From positions 1,225,803-1,289,802 of the forward strand of contig JANSWZ010000001.1 of the NCBI GenBank assembly GCA_024743215.1: a DNA stretch of 64,000 nt. The letters run 5' to 3'. This DNA comes from Alphaproteobacteria bacterium. GTDB taxonomy: Bacteria; Pseudomonadota; Alphaproteobacteria; Rhizobiales; GCA-2746425. Shown here in pieces: positions 9,501 to 18,890 of the stretch (positions within the stretch are counted from its first letter, which is position 1; the number at the start of each line of letters is the position of its first letter). Made by a program: the position numbers and the translations under genes. The notes beneath the pieces are model-generated. The model saw only the letters and a list, made by a program, of their open reading frames with translations. It did not search any database and was not told the origin of the DNA.

Positions 9501-12057
9501 CGATCAGGCTGTCGAGCGTCTTAGTGAAACCAGCCGTGAAGCGGTAGAGCAGAGCGATGCGGCCCGTGCCCGAATTGCTGAAGCCAATCAGGAGCTTGTC
9601 GCCTCTCTTGCTTCTCAGGGTGACGACGTTGCTGGTCGCCTCGACGAAAGTGGTCGTGTTGCGATCCAATTGGCTGAGGAAGCTCGTGTGCGAATTGCAG
9701 AAGCCAATCAGGAACTGGCCGCAACTCTGTCTGCGCAAAGCGAAGAAGCCACAGAGCGTTTGAGTGAAAGTGGTCGTGTTGTCGCACAATTGGCTGAGGA
9801 AGCCCGCTCACGTATGTTGGACAGCAGTGAGCAGCTTATCGGCGCACTTGCGACCCAGACTGATGCATCTGCTGACAAGCTTGACCAGACCAACCGTGCC
9901 GTTGGGCTGCTGGCCGAAGAAGCCAATGCACGCATGATGGAAAACAACGACAAGCTGATTACCGCCCTCGCCACTCAGAGTGAAGAAGCGGTCAATCGTC
10001 TGGACGACAGCGGCCGCGCGATTGCTCAACTTGCTGAGGAAGCCCGCTCCCGCATGCTGGACAGCAATCAGGAACTGGTTTCAACGCTCAAGACCCACGC
10101 TGAAATGGCTGGTCTGCAGTTTGATGAAGGCAACCGTATGGTTGCCGAACGTCTTGATGATACCAGCCGTGGATTGCTGGATGCCTTCAACGAACGCGGT
10201 CGTGAGATTGCGGAAATCATGACTGGTGCCACCAGCGACTTCATTGCCAAGATGACTGATCAGTCTGATCAGGCGGCAAACCGCTTGAGTGAAAGCAGCC
10301 ACAGCGTGCTGGCAGCTCTTGATACACAGAGCAGTGAAGCCGTTGAGCGCCTTCTGGCTGCAAGTCAGAACACTGTTGTCAATCTTGAGCAGACCTCAAT
10401 GGAAGCTGCGGAACGTGTGTTTAACAACAGCGAATCCATGGCTAACACAATGACTGAGCGCAGCCGTGAGATTGCTGAGACGATTTCCACATCTTCCAGT
10501 TCACTGGTTGAATTGCTGGATAGCCGCAGCACCGAAGCAATCAGCCTGCTCAGCAACGCAAACGAGCGCCTGCGTGATGATGTTGAGTCCATGGTGTCTC
10601 GCCTTGAGAATGCCAATTCCGGCCTTCAGCAGGTTCTGGCATCAGCCCATGAGCAATTGGGTTCTGTGGAAGATGGACTTGGTGCCCGCGCCGAAGAATT
10701 CCGCGCCACACTTGCCAAGGCGCTGGAAGAGAGCCAGACCTCTACGGATGCGATTTCCGGACAGGTTGGTATTCTTCAGGATGTTTCCGGCAACGTATTG
10801 GACGGTATGACCGGCCTGGCGGAGAAAATCGAAACACAGATCAAATCTCTTGCTGAAGTGTCTGGCCGTCTCGACAACAGCAACGACACCATTGAAGACA
10901 CCTTCCAGTCACGCTATGCGGTTCTGGAGCAGGTTGCCCAGGGCATTATGCAGAAGTCTGACGATGTTGAGACACGCATGCGTGCCTTCTCAAGCCTGAT
11001 TGCTGAAACGCTTGCCGGTGCTGAAGACCGTGCCGAGCAAATTGGTATCAATCTCAGCCGTAATGCCGAGAAGGCTACGCGTGGTGTTGTCGAACAGTTG
11101 GCAGCCATGAGCACAGCAGCTGGCGCAGAAGGCAACAAAGCCTCTGAAGCAGTTCGTCTTGCTCAGTCTGAACTGACTGAGGGTATTGCCAATGCAATAT
11201 CTGATGCGACATCGCGCTTCAGGGATGCAACGGTTGAAATGCGAGCTACAGCCGAATCCATGCAGTCTGAATTGAATGCAGTACGGGCTGATCTGAAGAA
11301 GGCGACTGTTGAACTGCCTGAAGAAACTCGTGAGAATATGGCCACTATGCGCCGTGTTGTCGCCGAGCAGATTCAGGCGCTGTCTGATCTGTCAGACATC
11401 GTAACGCAGCATGCCCGTCCAAACTCCTCGGCTGGCACGTCGGCTGCCATTGCAGCAGCAGGCAGCCGCCCTGCCCCAACGGCCAAAGAAACGCCAGCGC
11501 CAGCAGCAAAAGCTGCAAGACCTGCTCCGGCTCCGGTAAAATCAGCCGCAGCCAGCAGCGCTGGCAAGGATGGCGAAAAGAAGAGTGCGGGCTGGGTCAG
11601 CAGCCTTCTGGAACGCGCATCAACCGATGATGACCGTGAAGTTGGCGATCAACTTGGCAAACGTGAAGAGCGTAAGGAGCCAAAGGCTGAAGAAGTGAAA
11701 CGCAGTGAGCCGGATATGGTGGAATCACTGAATTCCCTGTCTGCGGATATTGCCAGAGCCATAGACCACTCAACGTCTGTTGAGTTGTGGGAGCGCTACA
11801 ATCGTGGGGAACGCAATGTCTTCACCCGTCGCCTCTACACGATCCAGGGTCAGAAAACCTTCGATGACATTCGCCGCAAATTCCAGAATGATGGTGAGTT
11901 CCGCTCTGCGGTGAACCAGTATATCGAAGATTTTGAGCGCCTGATGGGTGAAGTGACAGACAAGCACGGCGATGCTGAATTGACTGACAAATATCTCACA
12001 TCAGATACTGGTAAAGTCTACACCATGTTGGCACATGCCAGCGGCAAATTGAGCTAG
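6580..12057 (+). CDS. Giant apolipoprotein-like membrane protein, probable growth pole ring protein (GPR/RgsE homologue)
   Basis: A 1825-residue protein. Residues 1-90 are charged and Arg/Lys rich. Two membrane helices follow (about 109-135 and 154-178). Next comes a very long amphipathic helical region (about 190-1600), then an Ala/Pro-rich linker (about 1610-1660) and a conserved-looking C-terminal helical domain (SVELWERYNRGERNVFTRRL). This is the layout described for GPR of Agrobacterium tumefaciens and RgsE of Sinorhizobium, which form a ring at the growing pole and are needed for polar growth and rod shape. The helical part is built from repeating units with motifs such as ERTREI and QLAEEARSRM. 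The ATG at 6580 has GAGG about 8 bases upstream. The gene stands alone, followed by a strong terminator. The assignment rests on architecture and composition; other apolipoprotein-like Rhizobiales proteins share features. Confidence 0.65.
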   Translation: MAKNSPKSKGTNDPAVSAVEEALKIDFGAEDAKGEGPSRRGRSRRSRREEEKTAAEAERNKPGRASGTAANDTAPRRERSASRNRAQRPANDDRQSVGNMLYSINRRPSLMPFWGALAASALWLLFGGIVGSAAFGDDLANLNGLAGLGEAPHLFAYFVSLILPVIFFWVFALMIWRSQEMRIVANGMTEVALRLSEPEDIAKDSVLSVGQAIRREVAAMGDGIERALARASELEVMVHTEVAALERAYSTNESRIRSVVDELVSQREAIVHNSERLRTAIGGARETLSEELAKTSDAIADRVSESGQRVISSLGQKGEQITVALGTAGETMISTLSVRGQELVQNLSNTGQEVTASLQETGLQVSDTILKSKDNLTATLMERSQEVSGSLDLAVENVVTQFSDQGSKIAERIDATGKTAGDQIFARGTHLADRLETATTRLSKAIDGHGDEVTNRLAATSEEVATALDGKTAEFKNTLDLGAKTVREALNVNGTQLATQIATVGTEVAKAISTRGKHLMSEVLNLNDQINITLNDKGKELSEALDGRLKALDTTINENGAALTGALGSRSSEIEQLFTSRIADLDGSISRHSEAMQSTMADHLDNFTTSVSAATEKVGDTLAERTGVMEDVLAGRLNTFEDSVGVRLDSAANTIGSKADTLAETLEQRAGMVSEALDIRTTEMNEALIERTREIARAFGEGQNDITMTLEGRFQEVNEALSSKTREMSEVVSERIQEINMALGTKVFEVAENLEERASVLQQSLSASMEAIGTELYEQGEKANSNFVVNVEQANNMFRSTITDASESLLSNLERASTGISSLTEELDEKLVSRVAIATENLTGSTMQLNETLGARTAELTEILDNSGGSLISALHEKGLDLSTQLRTAGSTIVDTFSQQGEDIAAAIAASSENARARLLDGNQELLANIEDQGAAVVQKLSDSGQSILQLSEQATERLVGVNTDFVSTLQALSDQAVERLSETSREAVEQSDAARARIAEANQELVASLASQGDDVAGRLDESGRVAIQLAEEARVRIAEANQELAATLSAQSEEATERLSESGRVVAQLAEEARSRMLDSSEQLIGALATQTDASADKLDQTNRAVGLLAEEANARMMENNDKLITALATQSEEAVNRLDDSGRAIAQLAEEARSRMLDSNQELVSTLKTHAEMAGLQFDEGNRMVAERLDDTSRGLLDAFNERGREIAEIMTGATSDFIAKMTDQSDQAANRLSESSHSVLAALDTQSSEAVERLLAASQNTVVNLEQTSMEAAERVFNNSESMANTMTERSREIAETISTSSSSLVELLDSRSTEAISLLSNANERLRDDVESMVSRLENANSGLQQVLASAHEQLGSVEDGLGARAEEFRATLAKALEESQTSTDAISGQVGILQDVSGNVLDGMTGLAEKIETQIKSLAEVSGRLDNSNDTIEDTFQSRYAVLEQVAQGIMQKSDDVETRMRAFSSLIAETLAGAEDRAEQIGINLSRNAEKATRGVVEQLAAMSTAAGAEGNKASEAVRLAQSELTEGIANAISDATSRFRDATVEMRATAESMQSELNAVRADLKKATVELPEETRENMATMRRVVAEQIQALSDLSDIVTQHARPNSSAGTSAAIAAAGSRPAPTAKETPAPAAKAARPAPAPVKSAAASSAGKDGEKKSAGWVSSLLERASTDDDREVGDQLGKREERKEPKAEEVKRSEPDMVESLNSLSADIARAIDHSTSVELWERYNRGERNVFTRRLYTIQGQKTFDDIRRKFQNDGEFRSAVNQYIEDFERLMGEVTDKHGDAELTDKYLTSDTGKVYTMLAHASGKLS
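9538..10137 (+). repeat. Five tandem 120-bp (40-residue) repeats inside the GPR-like gene
   Basis: Units start at 9538, 9658, 9778, 9898 and 10018, each exactly 120 bases. The shared 40-residue pattern is QLAEEARxRxxxxNQEL followed by xxLxxQSEEAxxRLxxSGR. The rest of the helical region shows weaker versions of the same periodicity. The copies differ at many positions, so this is an older duplication than the adhesin repeats at the other end of the window. Confidence 0.85.
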
Positions 12058-12105
12058 AACAGCTCATTGCCGGGACCTGCTCAAGGCCTCGATGCAAGTC
12101 AAAGT

Positions 12106-12140
12106 AAAATCCGCGGGTGCATTTGCCCCGCGGATTTTTT
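12106..12140 (+). terminator. Intrinsic terminator of the GPR-like gene
   Basis: A perfect 12-bp stem (AAAATCCGCGGG at 12106-12117 pairing with CCCGCGGATTTT at 12127-12138) with a 9-nt loop, ending in a run of T at 12135-12140. It lies 49 bases after the stop codon. The A-rich left arm also allows it to act for the convergent gene at 12185. Confidence 0.9.
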
Positions 12141-12184
12141 ATGCTTGCACAAAAGACTGCAACCATTCGGGAAGGGAAAGGCCG

Positions 12185-12649
12185 TTACTGCCTTGGTGGG
12201 CGTGGCATGACAGATTGCAGTTGTTCTTCTGAAATTCCCAGCTTTTCTGCTGCTTGAGCAAAATTAGGCGGTGGGCCGCCAAGCGCGTCCCGCAATGCAT
12301 CGACCGACACACCCAATTGGGCAGCAGCCTGAGACAGATCAGGCCCTTGCCCTCCTCCAGGCGGCCTTTGCCCACCATTGGCTTGGGCCAGAATGAGTAG
12401 CTCACTCATGACGGTCGCATCTTTATGAACAGCCGCTTGGATCAACTGGCTGTCATAGGCGCGGCCATTGGCATTCTGGAGCCCCCATTCAGGCGAGGTC
12501 TGGTCTGATGCAAACGCCTCTGGTCCTGCAAATACGCTCAGGGCAGTAATCGCCAATGAGACCTGCAACAGGCGGGTTACTGGATTGGTGGATCGAATTG
12601 CGCGACTTGTATAAGTGCAATTCACTTGATGCTTTTGGGAGGGTATCAT
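12185..12649 (-). CDS. Small exported protein with a duplicated helical motif, function unknown
   Basis: About 154 residues. The N-terminus is basic, then has a hydrophobic stretch (LLQVSLAITALSVFAGP) and a likely signal peptidase site near EAFA-SD. The C-terminal half carries two copies of a helical motif separated by Gly/Pro-rich segments: DLSQAAAQLGVSVDALRDAL and NFAQAAEKLGISEEQLQSVM. This 'AAxxLGxSxxxL' pattern is common in small secreted proteins of unknown role in Proteobacteria. ATG 12649 is preferred, with AAAGGA 10 bases upstream; a GTG at 12652 is adjacent. It converges with the GPR-like gene. No function can be assigned. Confidence 0.65.
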   Translation of the reverse strand: MIPSQKHQVNCTYTSRAIRSTNPVTRLLQVSLAITALSVFAGPEAFASDQTSPEWGLQNANGRAYDSQLIQAAVHKDATVMSELLILAQANGGQRPPGGGQGPDLSQAAAQLGVSVDALRDALGGPPPNFAQAAEKLGISEEQLQSVMPRPPRQ

Positions 12650-13126
12650 CACGAAAATATCCTTTCTTTTCAGTGATATAAACTGACTAGAATGGAACTA
12701 TGTTTTGCATGTGGAGCTTATGGGGCTGTTTGAAGGCATCTTCGAGGACGAGCTCGGGAAGGCGTGGAGACATTGAAACTCGCACCGCTTCCATCTGCCA
12801 GAACGCTGAAAGGCCATTGTGGTTTCACATGCCCGCATCCCAGTCTCCCAAGGTAGGCAGAACAGGCCAGACGTGGGAAATTGGTGTTGAAATGCATTGG
12901 ATTTAAAGAACCGCTTTTGACTTAACGAACAATGAAGCATCTGCCGGGACAGATACCGGATCACACCGGCAAAGGTTGCTACACTCTGAACTGTTGTTTT
13001 ACGGTTGGGCTTGTGAGTTGGAACTTTGCAATTGCCCGGACTGGAAACTTGTTCTCCAGAAAGACTGCTCAATAACTGTATTTTTGTGGGCACGCCTTTG
13101 ATGAGATCATAAATCAAGGAGTGACG
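12650..13126. other. Intergenic region before the VWA locus
   Basis: About 475 bases separating the divergent small exported protein gene and the VWA gene. Frames crossing it on either strand lack ribosome-binding sites and recognisable composition, and one runs antisense into the VWA gene. It should hold both promoters. I see no clear operator, hairpin or RNA gene. Confidence 0.5.
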
Positions 13127-16100
13127 ATGCGTTTCTGCCAAAGGTCTATTTGGAGCGTTCTGGTCGGCCTGTTGATTGTCGGAGTGGTTTTTCCCCCCGT
13201 CACTGCTCTCGGTCAGGACTATGATCTGGGGCAGCTTACAGAAATATCTCAACCGGGACAAACCTCAACGAACACCTTGCAATCAGGGTTCACGCGCCTT
13301 TCCGTCACGCGCAGTGGATTGTATCAGATTTCCATTTCTGATCAGGGAAGCATCAACCTTTATTCACTTCCCTCTGCAGAAGGTCAGGCAAGTTCAAATG
13401 CGCCTCCCAAATTGCTCCAATCATCTGTCCCTTCGCTCACAGGCGAGCGGCTTGAGGACCTTCTGCTAGAGCGCGGGCGGCCCTATCTCCTGCAAGTCAA
13501 ATCAGACACTCCGCAGGCAATATCCCTTGACCTCATAGCGCCGTTAGATGATATCCCTGAATTTGATGATGCGAACAAATCATCGCTTTCATCTCTAAAA
13601 CCAGGTCAGCTGTTTAGGTTTCGACCTGGAAAACCCATCGAATTGAAACTGCAAGCTGACACAACGACCGGCCTTCTTGTGGAGGCGATACGCGAACCCG
13701 GCATAAAGCTGGCTGCCAGGCTGGGGAGTTGGCACTTTGCTTCGGGCGGTGTCTTTCCCCTGCACATTGACAGCCAAATAGGCCTGCGTGTCGATGCCGT
13801 AAAACGAGCTGACCAAAGCTTCGCGCCAATTATTATCAGGGTCCTTGAGGCAAACAGCCCCCAGGAGAGCGAGCCCAATTCAGAACGAGAAGGCGGCACT
13901 CCAAGGGACCTTGGGACAGTAAGTGAAGGCGGGTTCACAGCGTCTGGCAATTTGCTCGCAAAACAGGACCGTGATGCATTTGAATTCTTGCTGGAAGAGA
14001 CTGCATTTTGGAATTTGAGCCTCAACACGGATCGTGATGAGAATGCGGAATTGGTGTTCGAGTTGCTTGGCCCGGAAGCAAAGGGAGAAATACTGAAGCT
14101 GAACACATGGTCCGGTCAGGCACTTCGACAAGGTCTGGAATTGCCTGACGGCAAGTATCGCATCACAATCAATGGATCCTCTGATCGTCCGGTGGGCTAC
14201 CAATTGCGCCTTGACCCGACCTCCCAGCCAACGGCAGCGGCCGGTCGTGAACCCGATGATACACAGATGTTCGCACGTGAATTGCCGGTAGACGGTGCCG
14301 TCCGAGGGCAGCTATCTGACGACGATCCTGACATGTTGCGTTTCGATGTCGGTGTGGACGGACATCTTTGGGAGCTTCGCGGCATCGTTGGCATACAAGA
14401 CATCATATTGTCCGATAGAAACCGTCAGCAGATCGGACGCTGGAAGGCGGATGACAAGTCACTGGTTTTGATGCTGACACTTAATCCCGGAAGGTATTTT
14501 GCGGAACTGCGTGGCAACGGTCCTTACGCATTCAGATTGTCTGATATGGGACCTGTACCAGATGGAGACGCGACAGAACCCAATGACACGCCAGCAGAGG
14601 CATTGCGCATTGGCCCTGGTGACCGGTTTGAAGGCGATTTTCATACCAATCAGGATCTGGATTTGTTCAGTTTCGATCTGGATGTCGATACGCCCTTAAC
14701 GCTGACGGTCACGCCACCCGATGATGGGTCGGTGAACGCGGAGCTGAAGCGCGACAACCGTCGCTGGTCGACGGTAAACATTTCAGACACAGAAAACTAC
14801 AGTGCGCGCCTTCCAGCAGGCCAATGGACATTGCGGCTCAGCCCGGCAGGTAACGATATTTCCGGACGCTACGAAGTATCGCTGGCGCGCGCAGATGGTG
14901 CAGAAGGAGCCGAGCCCGACACGCTTCCAGGCACATTGCAAGCTTTGCCGACAGACGGTCTGATCAAAGGACGGGTCGGGGCGTTCGATGATCTAGATTT
15001 GATCTTCGTGCAATTGCCAGAGGGAACGGGTCAGCTTGCACTGACCTGCTCAGGCGATGCCCGAGATATCTCGTTATGGACCTATGGTGACAAAGTCCGC
15101 CTTGCAGCGCTGGATGCCGGTCGCATGATCTTGATTGAATATGGCCCGGAATTGGGCGGTGCCATCGAATTACGCATTGGCAACAGCCAAAAATCCTTCG
15201 ACTACCAGTGCCAGGTAGCTTTCATCCAAGCTGACAAAGATTCTCTTCAAGCTGGATCTGTACCTCATGAAGATGCAACGCCGCCTCAGTTGCTCAGCGC
15301 TGGTACACGGATAGATGGCGTGTTTGACGATGAAAATGATGAGGACAGCTTTATAATAGAACCTGACGGATTGCTTGCGGGCTTTTCCTGCTCCTTCTTG
15401 CCGCGCGACAAAGAGCCCTATCGTCCCAAGCGCGGCCGAGAGATTTCCGCGGCGGGCAGTACATCACTACAACGAAGTCTTGAGCAGGATATCGACATGA
15501 CAGGCTGGCACCTGTTTCAGCCAGATGACACGCCGCAAATCATAAAACTAAAACCACCTCGCAAGGCAGATTATCCGATGCCATGGACATGCCGTTCTAC
15601 CGGTCCTGCCAACATCCTGGCGCCAGTGCAGATGGGGCCTGCAGCTGCTTTCACCGCGCCGCGTGATCGGCGCCCGCCTGATACGTCGGCCATACCGACC
15701 GATTACGACCCCAATCAGGCTTTGCAGGTACTGTCTGGTGGTCGTCCAGAATGGTTGCGGTCCCAGCAAGCACTTGAAGACTTGCCCGTTTCCCTGTCAG
15801 TACAAGGTCTTGATGTCCCGTTTCGGGCATATTCCAAATTTGGGCAAAGGGCTGAACTGATCGCCACTGTCAGGAATGACAGTACAATGCCAATCGATTT
15901 GACACTTGCCCTGTCTGCGTTGGCAGAAGGTTGGCGGGTCACGCCCTCAACCACTGCATCATCGGTTGGTCCCGGCCAGGAACTGAATTTGCCAATAGTG
16001 CTTGAAATGCCATTGATGCAAAGCAGCGTCGCCAACCCTGCCCTTTACATCAGCGCTAAATCATCCGTGGGCGAGGCTGCCGCAACCTTCCCTGTTTCCT

Positions 16101-18859
16101 TTGAAACGACAGCCCCAGAACGCGGTGCGCATTTGTATTGGCTGGCACCGAAGCATTTACGCGGTGGTCTTGACCCAATGTCACGCCAATTTGGGGGCCA
16201 GTTGCTCGCTCTGGACGACACAACAGCCAGCGAGGCTGATGCCAAGCGTTATTCATTCTTGCATGATGGCGCTGCATATCACGCCAGTTTGCCGACCTCT
16301 GTCAAAGTACGGAACTTGACTTTCCAACTCGCCCGTTCGGCCCTCATCGCCGGATACAAGGTTCAATTGCGCTCTACGGAACCTCGCGGCAACTGGCCAA
16401 AGCGCATTGCGTTGGACCTGTCAGCAAATGGATCGGACTGGACGCAAGTCGCCACCCAACAACTGGATGCCCGGCTTGCACCACAAATCTTTTCACTTGC
16501 GACGCAATTCGCGGCTACTCACGCAAGGTGGCGTTTGGAAGGCTGCCAGGGCGATGCAGATTGCAAGAGCTTTGCACTATCCGATATCGGGCTGATTGCC
16601 GATCCAGCATGGCGTCCTGAAAACGGACTGAATATTGCCGCAGCGGAACTGGGTGGGCATATCATTGCAGCAGGTACCATCGGCAATGCGGTTTCTGACG
16701 AAACCCTGTTTGGCGGGAGTCGCAACAACGGAATTCTTACCCAGGGAAAACCGGACCGGCTTGGCCGTCAGAGCACATCTGCCGGAAGTTCTGCATGGGC
16801 TGTAATTGGCTTCGAGGGCAACAGGGCTGCACATATTGACGCTATTGATTGGGTCGGACGCGATGACGATGGCCCTCGCATTCCAACAATTGGGCTTGAA
16901 GTAAGCCAATCTGGTCCTGCCGGACCGTGGCTTTCAATTGGTTCGATTTCGGCACCTCCAATTGGAACCACGAACACGCGGTTGGACTTGCCTGAACCTG
17001 TATGGGCACGTGCCCTGCGTCTGAGTTTCAAACGTGATGAGAAAACGCAACTGACCTTGCCGGATCAGATTGCCGTCTTTGAAGATCCGGCTACAAAATC
17101 CGTTCTGGGGCTTTGGGAAGATGATCGACCCGATGCGGTTTTTGAGGATCAGGAAGAAGCATCCATACCCGTGCTGCCAAAACCTGCTGGCGGTGCAAAT
17201 GCAGCAGAGGCAGTCGATCTGAATGAAGGACCTGCAATCGTTTCCTCAGTCCAAATTGAACGTAATGAGGATTGGTGGCGGATGGCAGTGCCTGAAGGGA
17301 TGCATCGTCTAAATCTTCGTTTTCCAGGCCTCTCCCAACCTGAGATTGCCTGGCGACTAACCGGACCAGATGGCGTTGACATTCCGCTCACGCGCGCTGC
17401 ATCGACAACGAATGAACTGATCTTGACTGCGTCGGTTGGTCCCGGTGAGCACTTGCTCACCATTTTTGAGCCGCCGCGCTCCATCGTTATCTTGTGGGAC
17501 ACTTCAGGCAGCGTGGCCCAGTACATCCCCCAAACCATGGCTGCTGTCCGACTTTGGGCACAATCACTATTGCCAGGACGCGACGTCATACAATTGCTGC
17601 CATTTGGTTCCGACAAGCTGCTGCTTGATGATTGGGCGGATAATCCTGAGGATGTCTATGAAGCGTTGTCCAATCTTCCTGCAACCGGAAGCAGCGAAGC
17701 CGAAAAGGCATTGGCTGCGGCTTCCCTTGCTCTCAGGGGACGACTGGGCATACACGGGATCGTCGTCATCACAGATGCGGAAACCAATCAGTTCGACCGG
17801 GTTTGGGCGCCACTTCTGTCGGCCCGTCCAAGGGTGGTTGCCCTGTCAATCGACAGTTCCAATGCCACCAGCGTTCAATTGATGAAAGACTGGGCCTCGG
17901 TGAATAGAGGCTATTTTCATCGTGTGATTGGCCAATCCGGTCTGGCCGATGGGATGGAATTGGCAGCCGCCCTGTTTCGTGCGCCAAAGGCTTACGAAAT
18001 GGCGGTTGAACTCTCCGAACTCATAGAGCCCACCGGTGAAGGCCAACTTATGATATCCGACCAGACCACAGATAGTTCAAGCGTGGCACCATCTGGTGCG
18101 ATCGAGCTGATACTCGACGCCTCAGGGTCCATGCTGCAACGGATGCCGGATGGTCAACGCAGAATTGCCGTAGCACATGATGCGCTGGCAGAATTGGTCA
18201 ATTCGAGCCTTCCCTCCGGCATGCCTTTTGCCTATCGCGCTTTCGGATTGGCTGCCGATGCCTGCAAATCGGAGTTGTTATTGCCCTTTGGTCCGCTCGA
18301 TCCAGCCGTCGCAGAAGCCGCAATCCGAAACACGCCTGCGATCAACCTTGCCAAAACCGCTATAGCGCAAAGTCTGGCGTTAGCTGCTGAAGATCTGGCT
18401 TCGATCCAACCGCCCCGCGTTGTGGTGCTGGTCACAGATGGTGATGAAACCTGCGATGGCGATGTTGCCGCCGAAATCAGCCGAATCGCGGAAAGTGGTA
18501 TTGATCTGCGCCTGACCATTGTAGGCTTTGCCATTGATGATGAAGCTCTTGCCGAAACGTTTTCACAATGGGCAGATGCCGGAGACGGCCGTTACATCTC
18601 CGCTGATGATCCCGATGCCCTGATCGAGGCCATTGCAGAAGCGGTTGCGCCACGATTTGAACTCACACGGCTTTATCTGGATGGTGAGCGCGAGACCATC
18701 GGCATCATTGGGCTGAACGAAGTGCGCTTTCTTCCTGCGGGACGTTACCGTTTGAGACCAATGCAAACGGCTTCGGGACCAGAGCGGGACATCGATGTGG
18801 TTGATAAACAGTCATTGGAGATTGGCTATGGCTCCAAAACGGGATTGACCATACCATGA
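13127..18859 (+). CDS. Giant exported protein with PPC-like repeats, discoidin-like domains and two VWA domains
   Basis: A 1910-residue protein with a signal peptide (IWSVLVGLLIVGVVFPPVTALG). The start is ATG 13127, because AAGGA at 13116-13120 is well spaced for it but abuts the GTG at 13121. The first ~800 residues hold at least five β-sandwich units resembling pre-peptidase C-terminal (PPC) domains, each opening with an EPN/EPD motif (for example EPNDTPAEALRIGPGDRFEG). The middle has two segments like discoidin/galactose-binding domains (ANGSDWTQVA and SQSGPAGPWLSIGS). Two VWA domains follow with intact MIDAS motifs: DTSGS at Asp1458 with a later VITDAE, and DASGS at Asp1664 with VTDGDE. 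The C-terminus is a small β domain. It is the first gene of a three-gene exported-protein locus. Surface or periplasmic metal-dependent binding is likely; the biological role is unknown. Confidence 0.8.
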   Translation: MRFCQRSIWSVLVGLLIVGVVFPPVTALGQDYDLGQLTEISQPGQTSTNTLQSGFTRLSVTRSGLYQISISDQGSINLYSLPSAEGQASSNAPPKLLQSSVPSLTGERLEDLLLERGRPYLLQVKSDTPQAISLDLIAPLDDIPEFDDANKSSLSSLKPGQLFRFRPGKPIELKLQADTTTGLLVEAIREPGIKLAARLGSWHFASGGVFPLHIDSQIGLRVDAVKRADQSFAPIIIRVLEANSPQESEPNSEREGGTPRDLGTVSEGGFTASGNLLAKQDRDAFEFLLEETAFWNLSLNTDRDENAELVFELLGPEAKGEILKLNTWSGQALRQGLELPDGKYRITINGSSDRPVGYQLRLDPTSQPTAAAGREPDDTQMFARELPVDGAVRGQLSDDDPDMLRFDVGVDGHLWELRGIVGIQDIILSDRNRQQIGRWKADDKSLVLMLTLNPGRYFAELRGNGPYAFRLSDMGPVPDGDATEPNDTPAEALRIGPGDRFEGDFHTNQDLDLFSFDLDVDTPLTLTVTPPDDGSVNAELKRDNRRWSTVNISDTENYSARLPAGQWTLRLSPAGNDISGRYEVSLARADGAEGAEPDTLPGTLQALPTDGLIKGRVGAFDDLDLIFVQLPEGTGQLALTCSGDARDISLWTYGDKVRLAALDAGRMILIEYGPELGGAIELRIGNSQKSFDYQCQVAFIQADKDSLQAGSVPHEDATPPQLLSAGTRIDGVFDDENDEDSFIIEPDGLLAGFSCSFLPRDKEPYRPKRGREISAAGSTSLQRSLEQDIDMTGWHLFQPDDTPQIIKLKPPRKADYPMPWTCRSTGPANILAPVQMGPAAAFTAPRDRRPPDTSAIPTDYDPNQALQVLSGGRPEWLRSQQALEDLPVSLSVQGLDVPFRAYSKFGQRAELIATVRNDSTMPIDLTLALSALAEGWRVTPSTTASSVGPGQELNLPIVLEMPLMQSSVANPALYISAKSSVGEAAATFPVSFETTAPERGAHLYWLAPKHLRGGLDPMSRQFGGQLLALDDTTASEADAKRYSFLHDGAAYHASLPTSVKVRNLTFQLARSALIAGYKVQLRSTEPRGNWPKRIALDLSANGSDWTQVATQQLDARLAPQIFSLATQFAATHARWRLEGCQGDADCKSFALSDIGLIADPAWRPENGLNIAAAELGGHIIAAGTIGNAVSDETLFGGSRNNGILTQGKPDRLGRQSTSAGSSAWAVIGFEGNRAAHIDAIDWVGRDDDGPRIPTIGLEVSQSGPAGPWLSIGSISAPPIGTTNTRLDLPEPVWARALRLSFKRDEKTQLTLPDQIAVFEDPATKSVLGLWEDDRPDAVFEDQEEASIPVLPKPAGGANAAEAVDLNEGPAIVSSVQIERNEDWWRMAVPEGMHRLNLRFPGLSQPEIAWRLTGPDGVDIPLTRAASTTNELILTASVGPGEHLLTIFEPPRSIVILWDTSGSVAQYIPQTMAAVRLWAQSLLPGRDVIQLLPFGSDKLLLDDWADNPEDVYEALSNLPATGSSEAEKALAAASLALRGRLGIHGIVVITDAETNQFDRVWAPLLSARPRVVALSIDSSNATSVQLMKDWASVNRGYFHRVIGQSGLADGMELAAALFRAPKAYEMAVELSELIEPTGEGQLMISDQTTDSSSVAPSGAIELILDASGSMLQRMPDGQRRIAVAHDALAELVNSSLPSGMPFAYRAFGLAADACKSELLLPFGPLDPAVAEAAIRNTPAINLAKTAIAQSLALAAEDLASIQPPRVVVLVTDGDETCDGDVAAEISRIAESGIDLRLTIVGFAIDDEALAETFSQWADAGDGRYISADDPDALIEAIAEAVAPRFELTRLYLDGERETIGIIGLNEVRFLPAGRYRLRPMQTASGPERDIDVVDKQSLEIGYGSKTGLTIP

Positions 18860-18890
18860 TCTGACAGCTGGGGGGCAAGGGAGAGTAAGC

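Noticed and set aside
9250..9789. 179-residue minus-strand frame inside the GPR-like gene
   Set aside because: It is antisense to a repetitive helical region, with no ribosome-binding site or known features.
12698..13261. 187-residue minus-strand frame spanning the intergenic region and the start of the VWA gene
   Set aside because: It overlaps the well-supported start and signal peptide of the VWA gene and has no recognisable domain.
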